From an uncultured Flavobacteriales bacterium (GTDB lineage Bacteria; Bacteroidota; Bacteroidia; CAIKAF01), in contig CAILUT010000043.1 of NCBI GenBank assembly GCA_903837495.1, positions 1-64,000 of the forward strand: DNA of 64,000 bases, written 5' to 3'. Positions 38,009 to 46,978 of this stretch are shown here, piece after piece; within the stretch, counting starts at the first letter, position 1; each line of letters opens with the position of its first letter. The notes under the pieces were generated by a model, which worked only from the letters and a program-made list of their open reading frames with translations, was not told the origin of the DNA and did no database searches. Made by a program: the position numbers and the translations under genes.

Positions 38009-38191
38009 TTACTTAATTTCTTTGTGAACAGTTACCTTGCGAAGGATGGAATTGAATTTCTTCATTTCCAACCGGTCAGGGGTGTTTTTCTTGTTTTTGG
38101 TCGTAATGTAACGCGAAGTACCGGGTTGACCACTTGTTTTGTGCTCGGTGCATTCTAAAATTACTTGAACTCGATTGCCTTTCTTTGCCAT
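38009..38191 (-). CDS. rpmG: 50S ribosomal protein L33
   Basis: This 60-residue basic protein has the L33 pattern ([12 protein letters not shown], then [20 protein letters not shown] and the terminal [15 protein letters not shown]). Only the first Cys position is filled, so it is of the zinc-free type. It leads rpmG-DUF4295-ftsY-rimO. In many Bacteroidota rpmB (L28) precedes it; here the 71 bp upstream hold no gene. TAACTTCG, one mismatch from TAnnTTTG, lies 28 nt upstream of the ATG and is a possible promoter. Confidence 0.95.
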   Translation of the reverse strand: MAKKGNRVQVILECTEHKTSGQPGTSRYITTKNKKNTPDRLEMKKFNSILRKVTVHKEIK

Positions 38192-38262
38192 TTCAATGCA
38201 GTTTTCTACTAATGGAGTGCGAAGTTAGAAAAAAATCCGTTTGATTCAAGTGATTTGAGGAA

Positions 38263-39582
38263 TTATTTTGATTTTCTGATGAACGAAGCCGAAAGAGCTC
38301 CGGTAAGCCCCTTAATGCTGGCGAAGTTCAGTGGAAATTCCAAAAAGACATGCAAAAAACTCAATAAGAAAAGGGCCTTCAGCCCCGTTTTGTAGCTAAA
38401 AGCGTAGAGCATCAAAGAAGCAATCCAAATCAAACCTATAGCAAGCAGTGTGGGCTTGGGCATTTTATGCCATTGTATTAAGGAAGTTTTGCTGAACCAA
38501 TTCAGATAATGATAGGTATAGGCAAAGGCAATAAAACGCATCAGACCTACCCCCAAGGTTGACCTAAAAACAGCCACATCTGCCGATGCTTGATCTCCTC
38601 CCTTTAGGGCTCCAAACCAGCGTAAAACCTGTCTGTTCACTTCAAAAAAAGAACTGCGGTAGCTTTCTTCGATGTAGGATGAAATTTCACCCATGTGGAT
38701 GGAAGGAAACCAAATAAAAGGCAAAAGTCCACAAAGAAGGAGTAGGATTACAGATAACCAACCGGGTTTGCTTTTCGATTTTATAGCTCCAAAGGCCATG
38801 AACAATCCGGTAAATAAAAAAACGTGCACCAAAGTGGGTAAAAAAACAGCGACGAATAAAGCGAATTGGGTCAGACTGCCCTCGAACGAAATTTCGGGTG
38901 ATTTTCCATAGGGAATTACAAAACCGCTCGCATTGGCGACAGAACAGCCTTTTGGAGGGGTCAAAGCAAAGCCCGACTTTACAAGGGTGTATTCAACCGG
39001 ATTTAACCCATCGAATCCCCGGCGGAATAAAACCCCAAATTCAGGTTCTACATTTCCATTTTCGCGCTGCACCTGCATACCCCTGACCAGAATGTATGGA
39101 TTCTCCTTCCATTCCATCGTTCTTGCCACCTCTTTGCCCTCAATCCGAACTACCGTTGCAGGGCGCTCGATTTGAAAAACAAGCAAAAAAATGCCTATTA
39201 AACCTGCGGCAACAGCACGTTGCACAGGCGATTTGATAAACACCAAAAGACCTGCAAGCAGAAGACTTCCCAGAATGATGTTGGCGCCCCAACCTCCTAA
39301 ACTAAGGCCATGAAAATTTGGCAACCACTCGGCACCAAAGGCACTCCAAACCAAAAGGATTCCTAAAACCACGATGCTGGGCAGGAACAATTTGGCTGCT
39401 TTTTGATCTGGCAGAAAATAATCTCGTTTGTGCAACCAGCCGATTTCGGTCAGGTAGTGCAAAGGACCTAGAACGGCGTAGGAGAACAAAAACAGCTCGA
39501 AGGGAAGCAGAAAGGCCAATCCCAGGCTTAAAATCATGAGGCCTATATTCAGCCAGTCTATGGTTTTGTTGCTCATTGCCAT
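38263..39582 (-). CDS. Conserved polytopic membrane protein, unknown function
   Basis: This 439-residue protein has about nine transmembrane helices and one extracytoplasmic domain of about 120 residues (about residues 150-225) with little hydrophobicity. Notable intramembrane His motifs are LFSYAVLGPLHYLTEIGWLH in helix 2, YTYHYLNWFSK, and SFLHVFLEFPLNF at the end. I associate this pattern with Bacteroidota-specific conserved hypotheticals but do not recognise a function. The track start is a TTG; ATG at 39582 (MAMSNKT) follows a TACCTTTG box by 9 nt (the next ATG, 39576, is an alternative). The gene starts just after the aldo/keto reductase stop but has its own promoter. Confidence 0.8.
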   Translation of the reverse strand: MAMSNKTIDWLNIGLMILSLGLAFLLPFELFLFSYAVLGPLHYLTEIGWLHKRDYFLPDQKAAKLFLPSIVVLGILLVWSAFGAEWLPNFHGLSLGGWGANIILGSLLLAGLLVFIKSPVQRAVAAGLIGIFLLVFQIERPATVVRIEGKEVARTMEWKENPYILVRGMQVQRENGNVEPEFGVLFRRGFDGLNPVEYTLVKSGFALTPPKGCSVANASGFVIPYGKSPEISFEGSLTQFALFVAVFLPTLVHVFLFTGLFMAFGAIKSKSKPGWLSVILLLLCGLLPFIWFPSIHMGEISSYIEESYRSSFFEVNRQVLRWFGALKGGDQASADVAVFRSTLGVGLMRFIAFAYTYHYLNWFSKTSLIQWHKMPKPTLLAIGLIWIASLMLYAFSYKTGLKALFLLSFLHVFLEFPLNFASIKGLTGALSASFIRKSK

Positions 39583-39586
39583 GGAA

Positions 39587-40576
39587 TCAACCAAAGGTAG
39601 GCAAACCTGGATTGTTGTTTAGAATAGATTCTATCGACAACATGACCTCCGCACTTAATTTCTCGACCATAGGAAGCGCCCCAATGTTTTCGCTCAATTG
39701 TTCTGGTTTGGTTGCTCCCAAAATGACGGTACTCACATTTGGATTTTTCAGGCACCAGGCTATCGATAATTGGGGCAGACTCATTTGCAATTCTTTGGCC
39801 AATTCACCTAATTTTTTAACCTTTTCTATTTTCGCCTCGGCCGATTCTCCTGCAAACATATCTTTTAGCCACTGCATATCAGGCAAATCCGTGCGGGTTC
39901 CACCGGGTGCTCCTTGGTTGTATTTTCCTGTAAGCAATCCGCTGGCCAAAGGCGACCAAATGGTTGTGCCCATTCCAAAACGAGCATACAGGTTCCGGTA
40001 CTCGCGCTCTAGCCTTTCTCGGTGAAACATATTGTACTGAGGTTGCTCCATGGTGGGCGGAACAAGGTGATGCTGCCGAGCGATGGCGTGGGCTTCAACA
40101 ATATCGGCGGCCTCCCATTCGCTGCTACCCCAATACAAAATCTTACCTTGACGAACCAAGGTATCCATGGTGTACACCGTTTCTTCTATGGGCGTATTTT
40201 TATCGGGCCTATGGCAGAAATACAAATCCAAATAATCAACTTGAAGCCGCTTTAAAGCGGCATGGCAGGCCTCGGTTACATGCTTTCTGCTTAAACCGGT
40301 TTGATTGGGGTGGCTGCCGCCCCAATACACCTTAGATGAAACAACAAAGCGGTCTCGGCTCCAACCCGATTGCTTTAAAATTCGGCCCATTACTTCTTCC
40401 GACTTGCCATGGGCGTACACCTCGGCGTTGTCGAAAAAATTGACGCCCATGTCAAAAGCCTGATGCATTAAATTCTTGGCCGTGTCGTCTGATATTTGAT
40501 GGCCAAAAGTTACCCAACTGCCAAACGATAGGGCAGAAACCTGCAAGCCTGATTTTCCTAATCTGCGGTATTCCAT
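39587..40576 (-). CDS. Aldo/keto reductase, potassium-channel beta-subunit-like
   Basis: This NADPH-dependent (beta/alpha)8 oxidoreductase resembles the AKR6/Kv-beta group. Motifs are MEYRRLGKSGLQVSALSFG at the N-terminus, NFFDNAEVYAHGKSEEVMG (catalytic Asp and Tyr), a VVSSKVYWG strand with the Lys, and YLDLYFCHRPD with the His. The C-terminal cofactor region holds STVILGATKPEQLSEN. The track start (40648) adds 24 unrelated residues; ATG 40576 is conserved and lies 3 nt after a TACTTTTG box, giving 329 residues. The physiological substrate is unknown. Confidence 0.92.
   Translation of the reverse strand: MEYRRLGKSGLQVSALSFGSWVTFGHQISDDTAKNLMHQAFDMGVNFFDNAEVYAHGKSEEVMGRILKQSGWSRDRFVVSSKVYWGGSHPNQTGLSRKHVTEACHAALKRLQVDYLDLYFCHRPDKNTPIEETVYTMDTLVRQGKILYWGSSEWEAADIVEAHAIARQHHLVPPTMEQPQYNMFHRERLEREYRNLYARFGMGTTIWSPLASGLLTGKYNQGAPGGTRTDLPDMQWLKDMFAGESAEAKIEKVKKLGELAKELQMSLPQLSIAWCLKNPNVSTVILGATKPEQLSENIGALPMVEKLSAEVMLSIESILNNNPGLPTFG
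39592..39599 (-). promoter_or_regulatory. -7 promoter box TACCTTTG of the unknown membrane gene
   Basis: A perfect TAnnTTTG on the minus strand inside the last codons of the aldo/keto reductase gene, 9 nt before ATG 39582. Confidence 0.5.
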
Positions 40577-40579
40577 TCC

Positions 40580-40587
40580 CAAAAGTA
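40580..40587 (-). promoter_or_regulatory. -7 promoter box TACTTTTG of the aldo/keto reductase
   Basis: A perfect TAnnTTTG on the minus strand, 3 nt before ATG 40576. It lies inside the track's longer ORF and so argues for the shorter one. Confidence 0.58.
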
Positions 40588-40673
40588 AGAAGGTTTTTAG
40601 GTTTTGGCCTACACCCCAAAACATCATTTTTAAACCAATCCTCGGCATTCCTATACTTCTGAGTTCAGAAATG

Positions 40674-40681
40674 TATCTTTG
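40674..40681 (+). promoter_or_regulatory. -7 promoter box TATCTTTG of the ompH-M1 peptidase pair
   Basis: A perfect TAnnTTTG on the plus strand, 16 nt before the ATG at 40698, implies a leader of about 12 nt. Confidence 0.55.
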
Positions 40682-40697
40682 AAAAATTTTTTATGCC

Positions 40698-41306
40698 ATG
40701 AAATCCATTCAAACCTACCTGAATATCGCCTTAGGCATTGCCGTTGCCCTTTTGTTTTTTTTGCATTTTAACTCAAAACAAGGGCAGAGTTCTTCGGTTG
40801 GTTCCTCGTTGGCCGACTCCATTTCAAACCCTGGGCAAGGCCTAAAGATTGCTTATGTTTATGGCGACAGCCTTATGGGCAGCTATGGTTTAATGAAAGA
40901 GCTGGAAGAGAAATTCATCCAAGACAATATGGTTCGAGAATCCAAGCTCAAGTCGGCACAATCAAAACTTGAGGGGCAATACCGCAGCTACCAAAACGAA
41001 ATCAGCACCCTAACCACACGGGAACGGAGCAAAAAGGAGGAGCAGCTTCAGTTGGCTCAACAGCAATTGATGGCCGACCAACAGGAGCTCAGCCAAAATG
41101 CAGCCATGCAAGAGGCCGAAATGTACAATCAAATCCAAGACAGCCTTCAGGCTTTCTTTAAGGTTTTTGGAAAGGAGTTGGGGGTTGATTATGTCTTGGC
41201 CACTCAAAAGGGTTCTGGAATTCTGTTCACCAACCCTTCTTTGGACGTTACAGGACCTGCGATTGAGAAATTAAACCAACGGTATCAGGCCGGAAAAGCA
41301 AAGTAA
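40698..41306 (+). CDS. OmpH/Skp family periplasmic chaperone-like protein
   Basis: This 202-residue protein has an N-terminal membrane anchor or signal (ALGIAVALLFFLHF) followed by the OmpH/Skp pattern: KIAYVYGDSLMGSYGLMKELEEKF, then a long charged coiled coil (about residues 65-150, rich in Gln, Lys and Glu), then the C-terminal VDYVLATQKGSGILFTNPSLDVT. Skp-like proteins hold unfolded outer-membrane proteins in the periplasm. The hydrophobic N-terminus has no clear cleavage site, so it may stay membrane-tethered. It lies 5 nt upstream of the M1 peptidase gene. Confidence 0.88.
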   Translation: MKSIQTYLNIALGIAVALLFFLHFNSKQGQSSSVGSSLADSISNPGQGLKIAYVYGDSLMGSYGLMKELEEKFIQDNMVRESKLKSAQSKLEGQYRSYQNEISTLTTRERSKKEEQLQLAQQQLMADQQELSQNAAMQEAEMYNQIQDSLQAFFKVFGKELGVDYVLATQKGSGILFTNPSLDVTGPAIEKLNQRYQAGKAK

Positions 41307-41311
41307 AGGTT

Positions 41312-43177
41312 ATGTTCTGCCACCCATCGCTGTCTTCCTCAATCCATTGGTTTTGTGGGTTGTTTTTTCTGCTTTTGCAGCCTGTTGGGTATTCAGCTGT
41401 ACAAAATACGCCTCCTTCGTATTGGCAATTGCATGTGCATTATTCCATGTCGGTTATGTTGGACACGGCAAACCACCATTTGACCGGTTCACAAACATTA
41501 ACCATTAAAAACACCTCGCCCGACACCTTAAACGAGCTGTACTACCATTTATATTACAATGCATTTCAACCTGGGTCGGCCATGGATGTGCGCAGCCGAA
41601 GTCTGCCCGACCCCGACCGCAGGGTGGGTAGCCGCATTCAAAAATTAAGTCCAGATCAAATAGGATACCAGCGCATTGTTGCGGTAAGCCAAGACCGCAA
41701 TCCCATCGCCTCGTTTTCCATTTCAGGAACGGTTATGCACCTTCCCCTAAAAAAACCCATTTTGCCTGGCCAAGAAACCAGCATTGAGCTTCAATTTCAG
41801 GCCCAAATCCCCGTACAAATTCGCAGAACAGGGCGGCACAATGCCGAAGGAATCGATTTCTCTATGACCCAATGGTATCCAAAACTTGCTGTGTACGATG
41901 CGAATGGCTGGAATACCGACCCTTACGTTGCCCGGGAATTTTATGGGAATTTCGGAACCTTTGAGGTCAACTTAAAAGTACCTCAAAACCAAGTGGTTGC
42001 TGCTACTGGCATTCTTTTGAACCCAGAGGAAGTAGGCCATGGGTATTCCGCTCTTTCAAAACCTGCTAAAGGATGGCTGACTTGGAAATTCAAGGCAGAA
42101 AATGTGCATGATTTTGCCTGGGCGGCGGATCCTGACTACAAGCACGACACCCTTCGCGTACCCAAGGGCCCCTTGCTCCGGTTTTTCTATCAATCCGATT
42201 CAACCCTTGCCAACTGGCAAGCGTTGAAACCGTATTGCCAGCAATTGTTTGAACGCATGTCGGCCACCTTTGGTCCTTACCCCTACCCTGTTTTTAGTTT
42301 TGTTCAAGGCGGCGACGGTGGCATGGAATATCCTATGCTTACGTTGATTACAGCCCGTGGAAACTTGGACGGTTTGATTTCTGTTTCGTTTCACGAAGCC
42401 ATCCACAATTGGTTTTACGGGCTTTGGGGATTTGATGAAGGAAAATACCCCTGGATGGACGAGGGCTTTACCCAATACGCCACCGATTATATGCTGCACC
42501 AGATTCGAAAGGAGGAACATCCTAGAAAATCCATAATAGCCACCTATAAAATGCTGCTCGCAATGCCAAACAGGCAACCCTTGAGCACGCATGCAGATTG
42601 GTATTCGACCAACAGAGCCTACGGGCTATCTTCGTACATCGGAGGAGCTGCATTTTTAGAACATCTTACCTATGTGTTGGGAGAAGAACGCATGCCCCAA
42701 TTTTGGAGGAATTTTTACCGAGATTGGAAATTCAAGCACCCAAATCCCGAAAACCTAATTCGAACGGCCGAAAAGGTAGGCGGCATGGAATTGGATTGGT
42801 TTTACCGGGAATTCATTTTATCGACCCACACCATCGATTATGCCATAGATTCTGTTTGGAAAAGCAAAGAAGGGATTGCAATACGCCTTGCCAACAGTGG
42901 CAGTTTCCCCATGCCCATACGCCTAAGAATTGACCTGAAAAACGGGAATGCCCAAAACATCTTGATTCCACTCGATGTTCAGCGCCTTCATTCCAATCTG
43001 TCCGCCGAACAAAAAACCCTCAGTACCATTGCCCCGATGAGTCCTTGGCCGTGGGTAGAATCGACCTACACCTTCGAGCTTCCTATTGGTTTTCAGAATG
43101 TTCAGTCTATAACCATTGACCCCGATGGATATTTGGCCGATATAGACCTTGAAAACAACGTTAAAATTCTGCCTTGA
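41312..43177 (+). CDS. M1 family (aminopeptidase N-like) secreted metallopeptidase
   Basis: This 621-residue protein has a signal peptide (IHWFCGLFFLLLQPVGYSA). The beta-rich N-terminal domain contains a LTGSQTLTIKN-type M1 start. The catalytic domain has the GGMEYPM exopeptidase loop and the zinc site HEAIH at 361-365 with Glu384 in WMDEGFTQY, exactly HExxH-x18-E. A catalytic Tyr is expected in the NRAYGLSSYIGGAAF region. It probably acts in the periplasm or at the cell surface on peptides. It is cotranscribed with the OmpH-like gene. Confidence 0.93.
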   Translation: MFCHPSLSSSIHWFCGLFFLLLQPVGYSAVQNTPPSYWQLHVHYSMSVMLDTANHHLTGSQTLTIKNTSPDTLNELYYHLYYNAFQPGSAMDVRSRSLPDPDRRVGSRIQKLSPDQIGYQRIVAVSQDRNPIASFSISGTVMHLPLKKPILPGQETSIELQFQAQIPVQIRRTGRHNAEGIDFSMTQWYPKLAVYDANGWNTDPYVAREFYGNFGTFEVNLKVPQNQVVAATGILLNPEEVGHGYSALSKPAKGWLTWKFKAENVHDFAWAADPDYKHDTLRVPKGPLLRFFYQSDSTLANWQALKPYCQQLFERMSATFGPYPYPVFSFVQGGDGGMEYPMLTLITARGNLDGLISVSFHEAIHNWFYGLWGFDEGKYPWMDEGFTQYATDYMLHQIRKEEHPRKSIIATYKMLLAMPNRQPLSTHADWYSTNRAYGLSSYIGGAAFLEHLTYVLGEERMPQFWRNFYRDWKFKHPNPENLIRTAEKVGGMELDWFYREFILSTHTIDYAIDSVWKSKEGIAIRLANSGSFPMPIRLRIDLKNGNAQNILIPLDVQRLHSNLSAEQKTLSTIAPMSPWPWVESTYTFELPIGFQNVQSITIDPDGYLADIDLENNVKILP

Positions 43178-43192
43178 ACCAAGCTTTACTAC

Positions 43193-43200
43193 TACCTTTG
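43193..43200 (+). promoter_or_regulatory. -7 promoter box TACCTTTG of ccmE-ccmF
   Basis: A perfect TAnnTTTG on the plus strand, 18 nt before the ccmE ATG. CTTG lies 16 nt upstream of the box and is a possible, slightly close -33 element. Confidence 0.55.
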
Positions 43201-43218
43201 TTGCATCGGTAAAATGGT

Positions 43219-43611
43219 ATGAAGAAAATACACCTTGTTTTAATTTTAGTTGTGGCCGCCGCCATTGGAGTAGTCATGGTGGCTTTGGGCAATTCCGATT
43301 CCTATGCCTCATTTTCTCAAGCCATAGAAAACCCTTCAAGAACCTACCATGTGGCGGGCAAGCTAGAATTGAACGAACCCATGGTGTACGACCCCCATAC
43401 CGAGGCCAATTTATTCACCTTTACTATGGTGGACAACGACGGAAAAAAATGCAGGGTTGCCCTGCACAAACCCCGCCCCCAAGATTTTGAACGCTCTGAA
43501 CAAATTGTGGTCATTGGTCAAATGGAAAACGAGGTTTTTCAAGCCAAAGACATGTTGACAAAATGCCCTTCTAAATACAACGATGCGCCCACCCAAACTG
43601 TGGAATTGTGA
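43219..43611 (+). CDS. ccmE: Cytochrome c maturation heme chaperone CcmE (CxxxY variant)
   Basis: This 130-residue protein has a single N-terminal membrane anchor (LVLILVVAAAIGVVMVAL) and an OB-fold periplasmic domain (TYHVAGKLELNEPMVYDPH through IVVIGQMENEVFQAKDML). In classical CcmE the heme is bound by the His of HxxxY; here the site reads KCPSKY, so Cys116 and Tyr120 form a CxxxY motif. That variant is known from other lineages with a modified cytochrome c maturation pathway. It overlaps ccmF as GTGA. Confidence 0.92.
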   Translation: MKKIHLVLILVVAAAIGVVMVALGNSDSYASFSQAIENPSRTYHVAGKLELNEPMVYDPHTEANLFTFTMVDNDGKKCRVALHKPRPQDFERSEQIVVIGQMENEVFQAKDMLTKCPSKYNDAPTQTVEL

Positions 43612-46205
43612 ACAGCTCTGATTTTTTAAACGAACAGCTTTGGCCTGGGCAACTGGGGAACATTCTTATTCTTCTGGCCCTTTGCTCGGCCATTTTTGGT
43701 GCAATTGCCCATTTCAGAGTAACCCTGTCCTCCAATCTAGATTCAACGTGGAAAAACTGGGGTAGAATCGCATTGCTGGTTCACAGCAGCGCCGTTTTTG
43801 GCATCGTAGCCCTGCTCTTTGGCATCATGCTGACTCGGCAATTCGAGTATTACTATGTTTGGAAACACACCAATACCGCCTTGCCTCAATCGTACATATT
43901 TGCCGCATTCTGGGAAGGGCAAGAAGGCTCATTTTTGCTGTGGGCCTTTTGGCATGCCGTCATCGGATTGGTTTTTCTGCACAAGGCTTTCCGTTCGAAT
44001 TCCGGAGTGATTGCCACCCTGCTTTTGGTTCAAGGTTTTTTAATGACCATGCTTTTAGGCCGCATCGTTTTTATTCCCGAATGGGGCATTGACTTTAACA
44101 TCGGTTCTTTTCCATTCGGCTTAACCCGAGAACATCCTACCTTGATGAATGCTCCATTTACCAAGCTGACCGATTACCTGTTGAGTCTGGATGGCCGAGG
44201 CTTAAATCCAGCCCTTCAAAACTACTGGATGACCATTCACCCCCCTACCTTATTTCTGGGTTTTGCTCTTACTACCATTCCCTTTGGTTTTGTTATTCAA
44301 GCATTGATTCGTAGAGATTTTAGCTCTTGGTTCCGAACTGCCTTGCCTTGGGCATTTTTGGGAGTGGGTGTTTTAGGTGCAGGAATTTTAATGGGAGGCG
44401 CCTGGGCCTACGAAGCCCTGAGCTTTGGCGGATTTTGGGTTTGGGATCCCGTTGAAAACGCCTCGCTCGTTCCCTGGCTGCTGTTGACCGCTGGAGGCCA
44501 CATGCTGCTGATTCCTAAAAAAACCAAAATCGTGCTAACCCTGGCCTTTGTTTTCCTAATACTTGGGTTTATTACCGTTTTGTATTCTACCTTCCTAACC
44601 CGAAGTGGCGTTTTGGGAGACGCCTCGGTGCATTCGTTCACCGATTTGGGATTGACCGGGCAACTCCTTCTGTTCTTGTTTTTCTTCATGGCTCTGCCTG
44701 TATATCTGGTTTTACCAAAACGGCAGCGCTTTGTTTATCTGATTGCTTCCTTGGCCTTGCTCGCTTTTGGTTTTAGCAGTCAATTTTCGTCCATTTCAAA
44801 TGGCTTGTGGACCTTGTTTGGACTGGCTTCTTTTGGTCTGGGTATTTACGGCTTAAACCAACGGATTAACCCAAATACGCCCACCCTAGAAGAACATCTG
44901 TGGTCCAGAGATTTTTGGATGCTGATGGGAGCCCTAATCCTAACGGTCTCGGCCCTTCACCTTACAGTCGAAACATCAAAACCCGTTATCAATAAACTCA
45001 CCGGAACGTCCATGGCCGTTGGCGACGCAGCTGCCTACAACGCCATTCAATGGTGGTTCGGTTTGTTGCTATCCATCGGAATGGGTGTGGTTTTGTATCT
45101 TTTGTACGGCAAAAAAACATCCAAAAGCCTGGTCAAGGAACTCGGCAGGGTGGCTTTGGTGGCTGTGGCCTTTACCCTGGTTACTTTTTCTTTGTACCCC
45201 AACATGAAAGTGATGCCCGACGCCCTTCTATTGCTGGGGGGCTGGTTTGCCTTGGCCTCGGGATTTTTGTTTGTGTCTAAATTCATCAAAAAACACCCCT
45301 TGGCGGCGGGCGGCGGTTTGGCCCACGCCGGATTTGGGCTGTTGATGGCCGGCATCGTGATCAGCATGGGCCAACAACAAAACGTGTCGAAAAACCAAAA
45401 CGAAATCAACCTGAAGGCATTAAACGAGGAGTTCTCAAACGACGAACACGTGATGCTGATGAAAGGCGATACCGTAAGCATGGCCAATTACCGTTTGGTT
45501 TTTGCTAAAGACACCTTGAACGGCTCGTTCGCCGAATACCAAATTGATTACTATTCCAATTCAAATGGGAAAAACGAAAAGCAGTTTAGCCTAAGTCCCC
45601 GAATCATTTTAAGTCCCAGCATGGGGAACGTGGCCGAACCCGCCACCCGCCACTTTATAACCCACGACGTGTTTACCCACATTACCTATGTGGACCTAGA
45701 AAACCTAAAACGAAAATCGGCCGGTGTGGCCGCTCCAGAATACGAAGAACCCCAGCATTTTGAACTGAAAATTGGGGATACTGTGTATTCCTCAAACGCC
45801 TACATTGTGGTTGAGGGAATCGCCTCGGAAACCAGCGAGGCCGAAACCGAAACCGACCCCAAAACCCTGAGCTTGAATTTATACCCCACCTTCACCGTGC
45901 GGGACCTTCAAGGCAACATCGATACTGTAAAACCCGCCTTTTTAATTCAAGGCCTTTCCCTGCAAACCATTCCCGACACCGCAAAAGGAAACGGTTTGGT
46001 GGTAGAAGTGAAAAAAATAAATCCAAAAACCTCAACCATCGAGGTGGAAATGCAACGCAAAAAGTACCAAAATCAAGATGATTTCATCATTATGAAGGCG
46101 GTCATTTTTCCTTGGATTAAGTTGCTGTGGGCAGGTTGCTTTTTGATTGTGATTGGCAGCCTGATGGCGGTGGCTGAACGCTTCAAAAAAAATGGGCAAG
46201 CTTAG
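43608..46205 (+). CDS. ccmF: Cytochrome c maturation heme lyase subunit CcmF/CcsA-type
   Basis: This 865-residue polytopic membrane protein belongs to the heme-handling HHP superfamily. Its WWD-type signature is GGFWVWDPVENASLVPWLL near residue 280, with the flanking His in MTIHPPTLF and TRSGVLGDASVHSFTD. A large extracytoplasmic domain (about 600-820, hydrophilic) lies before the last helix (LLWAGCFLIVIGSLMAV). It attaches heme from CcmE to apocytochrome c. The start is GTG at 43608, in a GTGA overlap with the ccmE stop. Other ccm genes (A-D, G, H) are not in the window. Confidence 0.93.
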   Translation: MNSSDFLNEQLWPGQLGNILILLALCSAIFGAIAHFRVTLSSNLDSTWKNWGRIALLVHSSAVFGIVALLFGIMLTRQFEYYYVWKHTNTALPQSYIFAAFWEGQEGSFLLWAFWHAVIGLVFLHKAFRSNSGVIATLLLVQGFLMTMLLGRIVFIPEWGIDFNIGSFPFGLTREHPTLMNAPFTKLTDYLLSLDGRGLNPALQNYWMTIHPPTLFLGFALTTIPFGFVIQALIRRDFSSWFRTALPWAFLGVGVLGAGILMGGAWAYEALSFGGFWVWDPVENASLVPWLLLTAGGHMLLIPKKTKIVLTLAFVFLILGFITVLYSTFLTRSGVLGDASVHSFTDLGLTGQLLLFLFFFMALPVYLVLPKRQRFVYLIASLALLAFGFSSQFSSISNGLWTLFGLASFGLGIYGLNQRINPNTPTLEEHLWSRDFWMLMGALILTVSALHLTVETSKPVINKLTGTSMAVGDAAAYNAIQWWFGLLLSIGMGVVLYLLYGKKTSKSLVKELGRVALVAVAFTLVTFSLYPNMKVMPDALLLLGGWFALASGFLFVSKFIKKHPLAAGGGLAHAGFGLLMAGIVISMGQQQNVSKNQNEINLKALNEEFSNDEHVMLMKGDTVSMANYRLVFAKDTLNGSFAEYQIDYYSNSNGKNEKQFSLSPRIILSPSMGNVAEPATRHFITHDVFTHITYVDLENLKRKSAGVAAPEYEEPQHFELKIGDTVYSSNAYIVVEGIASETSEAETETDPKTLSLNLYPTFTVRDLQGNIDTVKPAFLIQGLSLQTIPDTAKGNGLVVEVKKINPKTSTIEVEMQRKKYQNQDDFIIMKAVIFPWIKLLWAGCFLIVIGSLMAVAERFKKNGQA

Positions 46206-46968
46206 TTTCATCGGAACCGGAAATCTCTCTTGGCATTTAAGCCAGGCCTTTTTTCGCGCTGGCCATACCATTGTTGAATTTTGCGGACGCCAACCCGAAA
46301 AAACAAGGGGCTACGCCGCCCGTGTCGATGCCCAGCCCATTGACCATCCCTCCCTGATGGATTCCGACCTGGATTTTATCTTTATTTGCGTTTCCGATTC
46401 GGCCATTGCAGAGGTAAGCTCCCAATTGAATCCAAGTAGGGCAATTCTGGTGCATTGTTCTGGAAGCACTCCCCTAAACCACCTGAAAGGAGAAAAAACA
46501 GGGGTTTTTTACCCCTTTCAATCCTTCCGCATCGAAACGGGCGTCCGCTGGAGGGAGCTGAATATTTTGCTGGAAGGAAACACCCTTGAAACCACCGAAG
46601 CCTTGTTCAACCTCGCTTCATGCCTGGGCTCTGCCACCCAAGCCACCACCGAACAAGACCGGCAGCGCATGCATTTGGCGGGTGTGTTGGCCTCCAATTT
46701 CGTGAACCTTCTCTGGCAAAAGGCGCAAGAACTCTGCATGCAATCGGGCATGGACCCAGAGCTGCTGCACCCTTTGATGGAAGAAACCCTGAACAAAGCT
46801 GTGCAAATGGGTTGCACAGAAGCCCAAACCGGCCCCGCTTTGCGCCGCGACAACCAAACCTTGATGCTGCATGAAAACATGTTGAACATGCAGCCACCCT
46901 GGGACGAAGTGTACCGAACCCTGAGCCAAGAAATTGCAAAACGACACCCGCTGCATTCCCAGCCTTAA
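46192..46968 (+). CDS. Rossmann-like and DUF2520 domain protein
   Basis: This 258-residue protein has an N-terminal NAD(P)-binding fold (MGKLSFIGTGNLSWHLSQAF, FIFICVSDSAIAEV, LVHCSGSTPL) and a C-terminal all-alpha DUF2520 domain (QRMHLAGVLASNFVNLLWQKAQEL, ALRRDNQTLMLHENML). The architecture resembles F420-dependent NADP oxidoreductase or ketopantoate reductase-like proteins. The substrate is unknown. It overlaps the ccmF end by 14 nt and is followed after 10 nt by an aldehyde dehydrogenase. Confidence 0.88.
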   Translation: MGKLSFIGTGNLSWHLSQAFFRAGHTIVEFCGRQPEKTRGYAARVDAQPIDHPSLMDSDLDFIFICVSDSAIAEVSSQLNPSRAILVHCSGSTPLNHLKGEKTGVFYPFQSFRIETGVRWRELNILLEGNTLETTEALFNLASCLGSATQATTEQDRQRMHLAGVLASNFVNLLWQKAQELCMQSGMDPELLHPLMEETLNKAVQMGCTEAQTGPALRRDNQTLMLHENMLNMQPPWDEVYRTLSQEIAKRHPLHSQP

Positions 46969-46978
46969 ATCCAACAAA

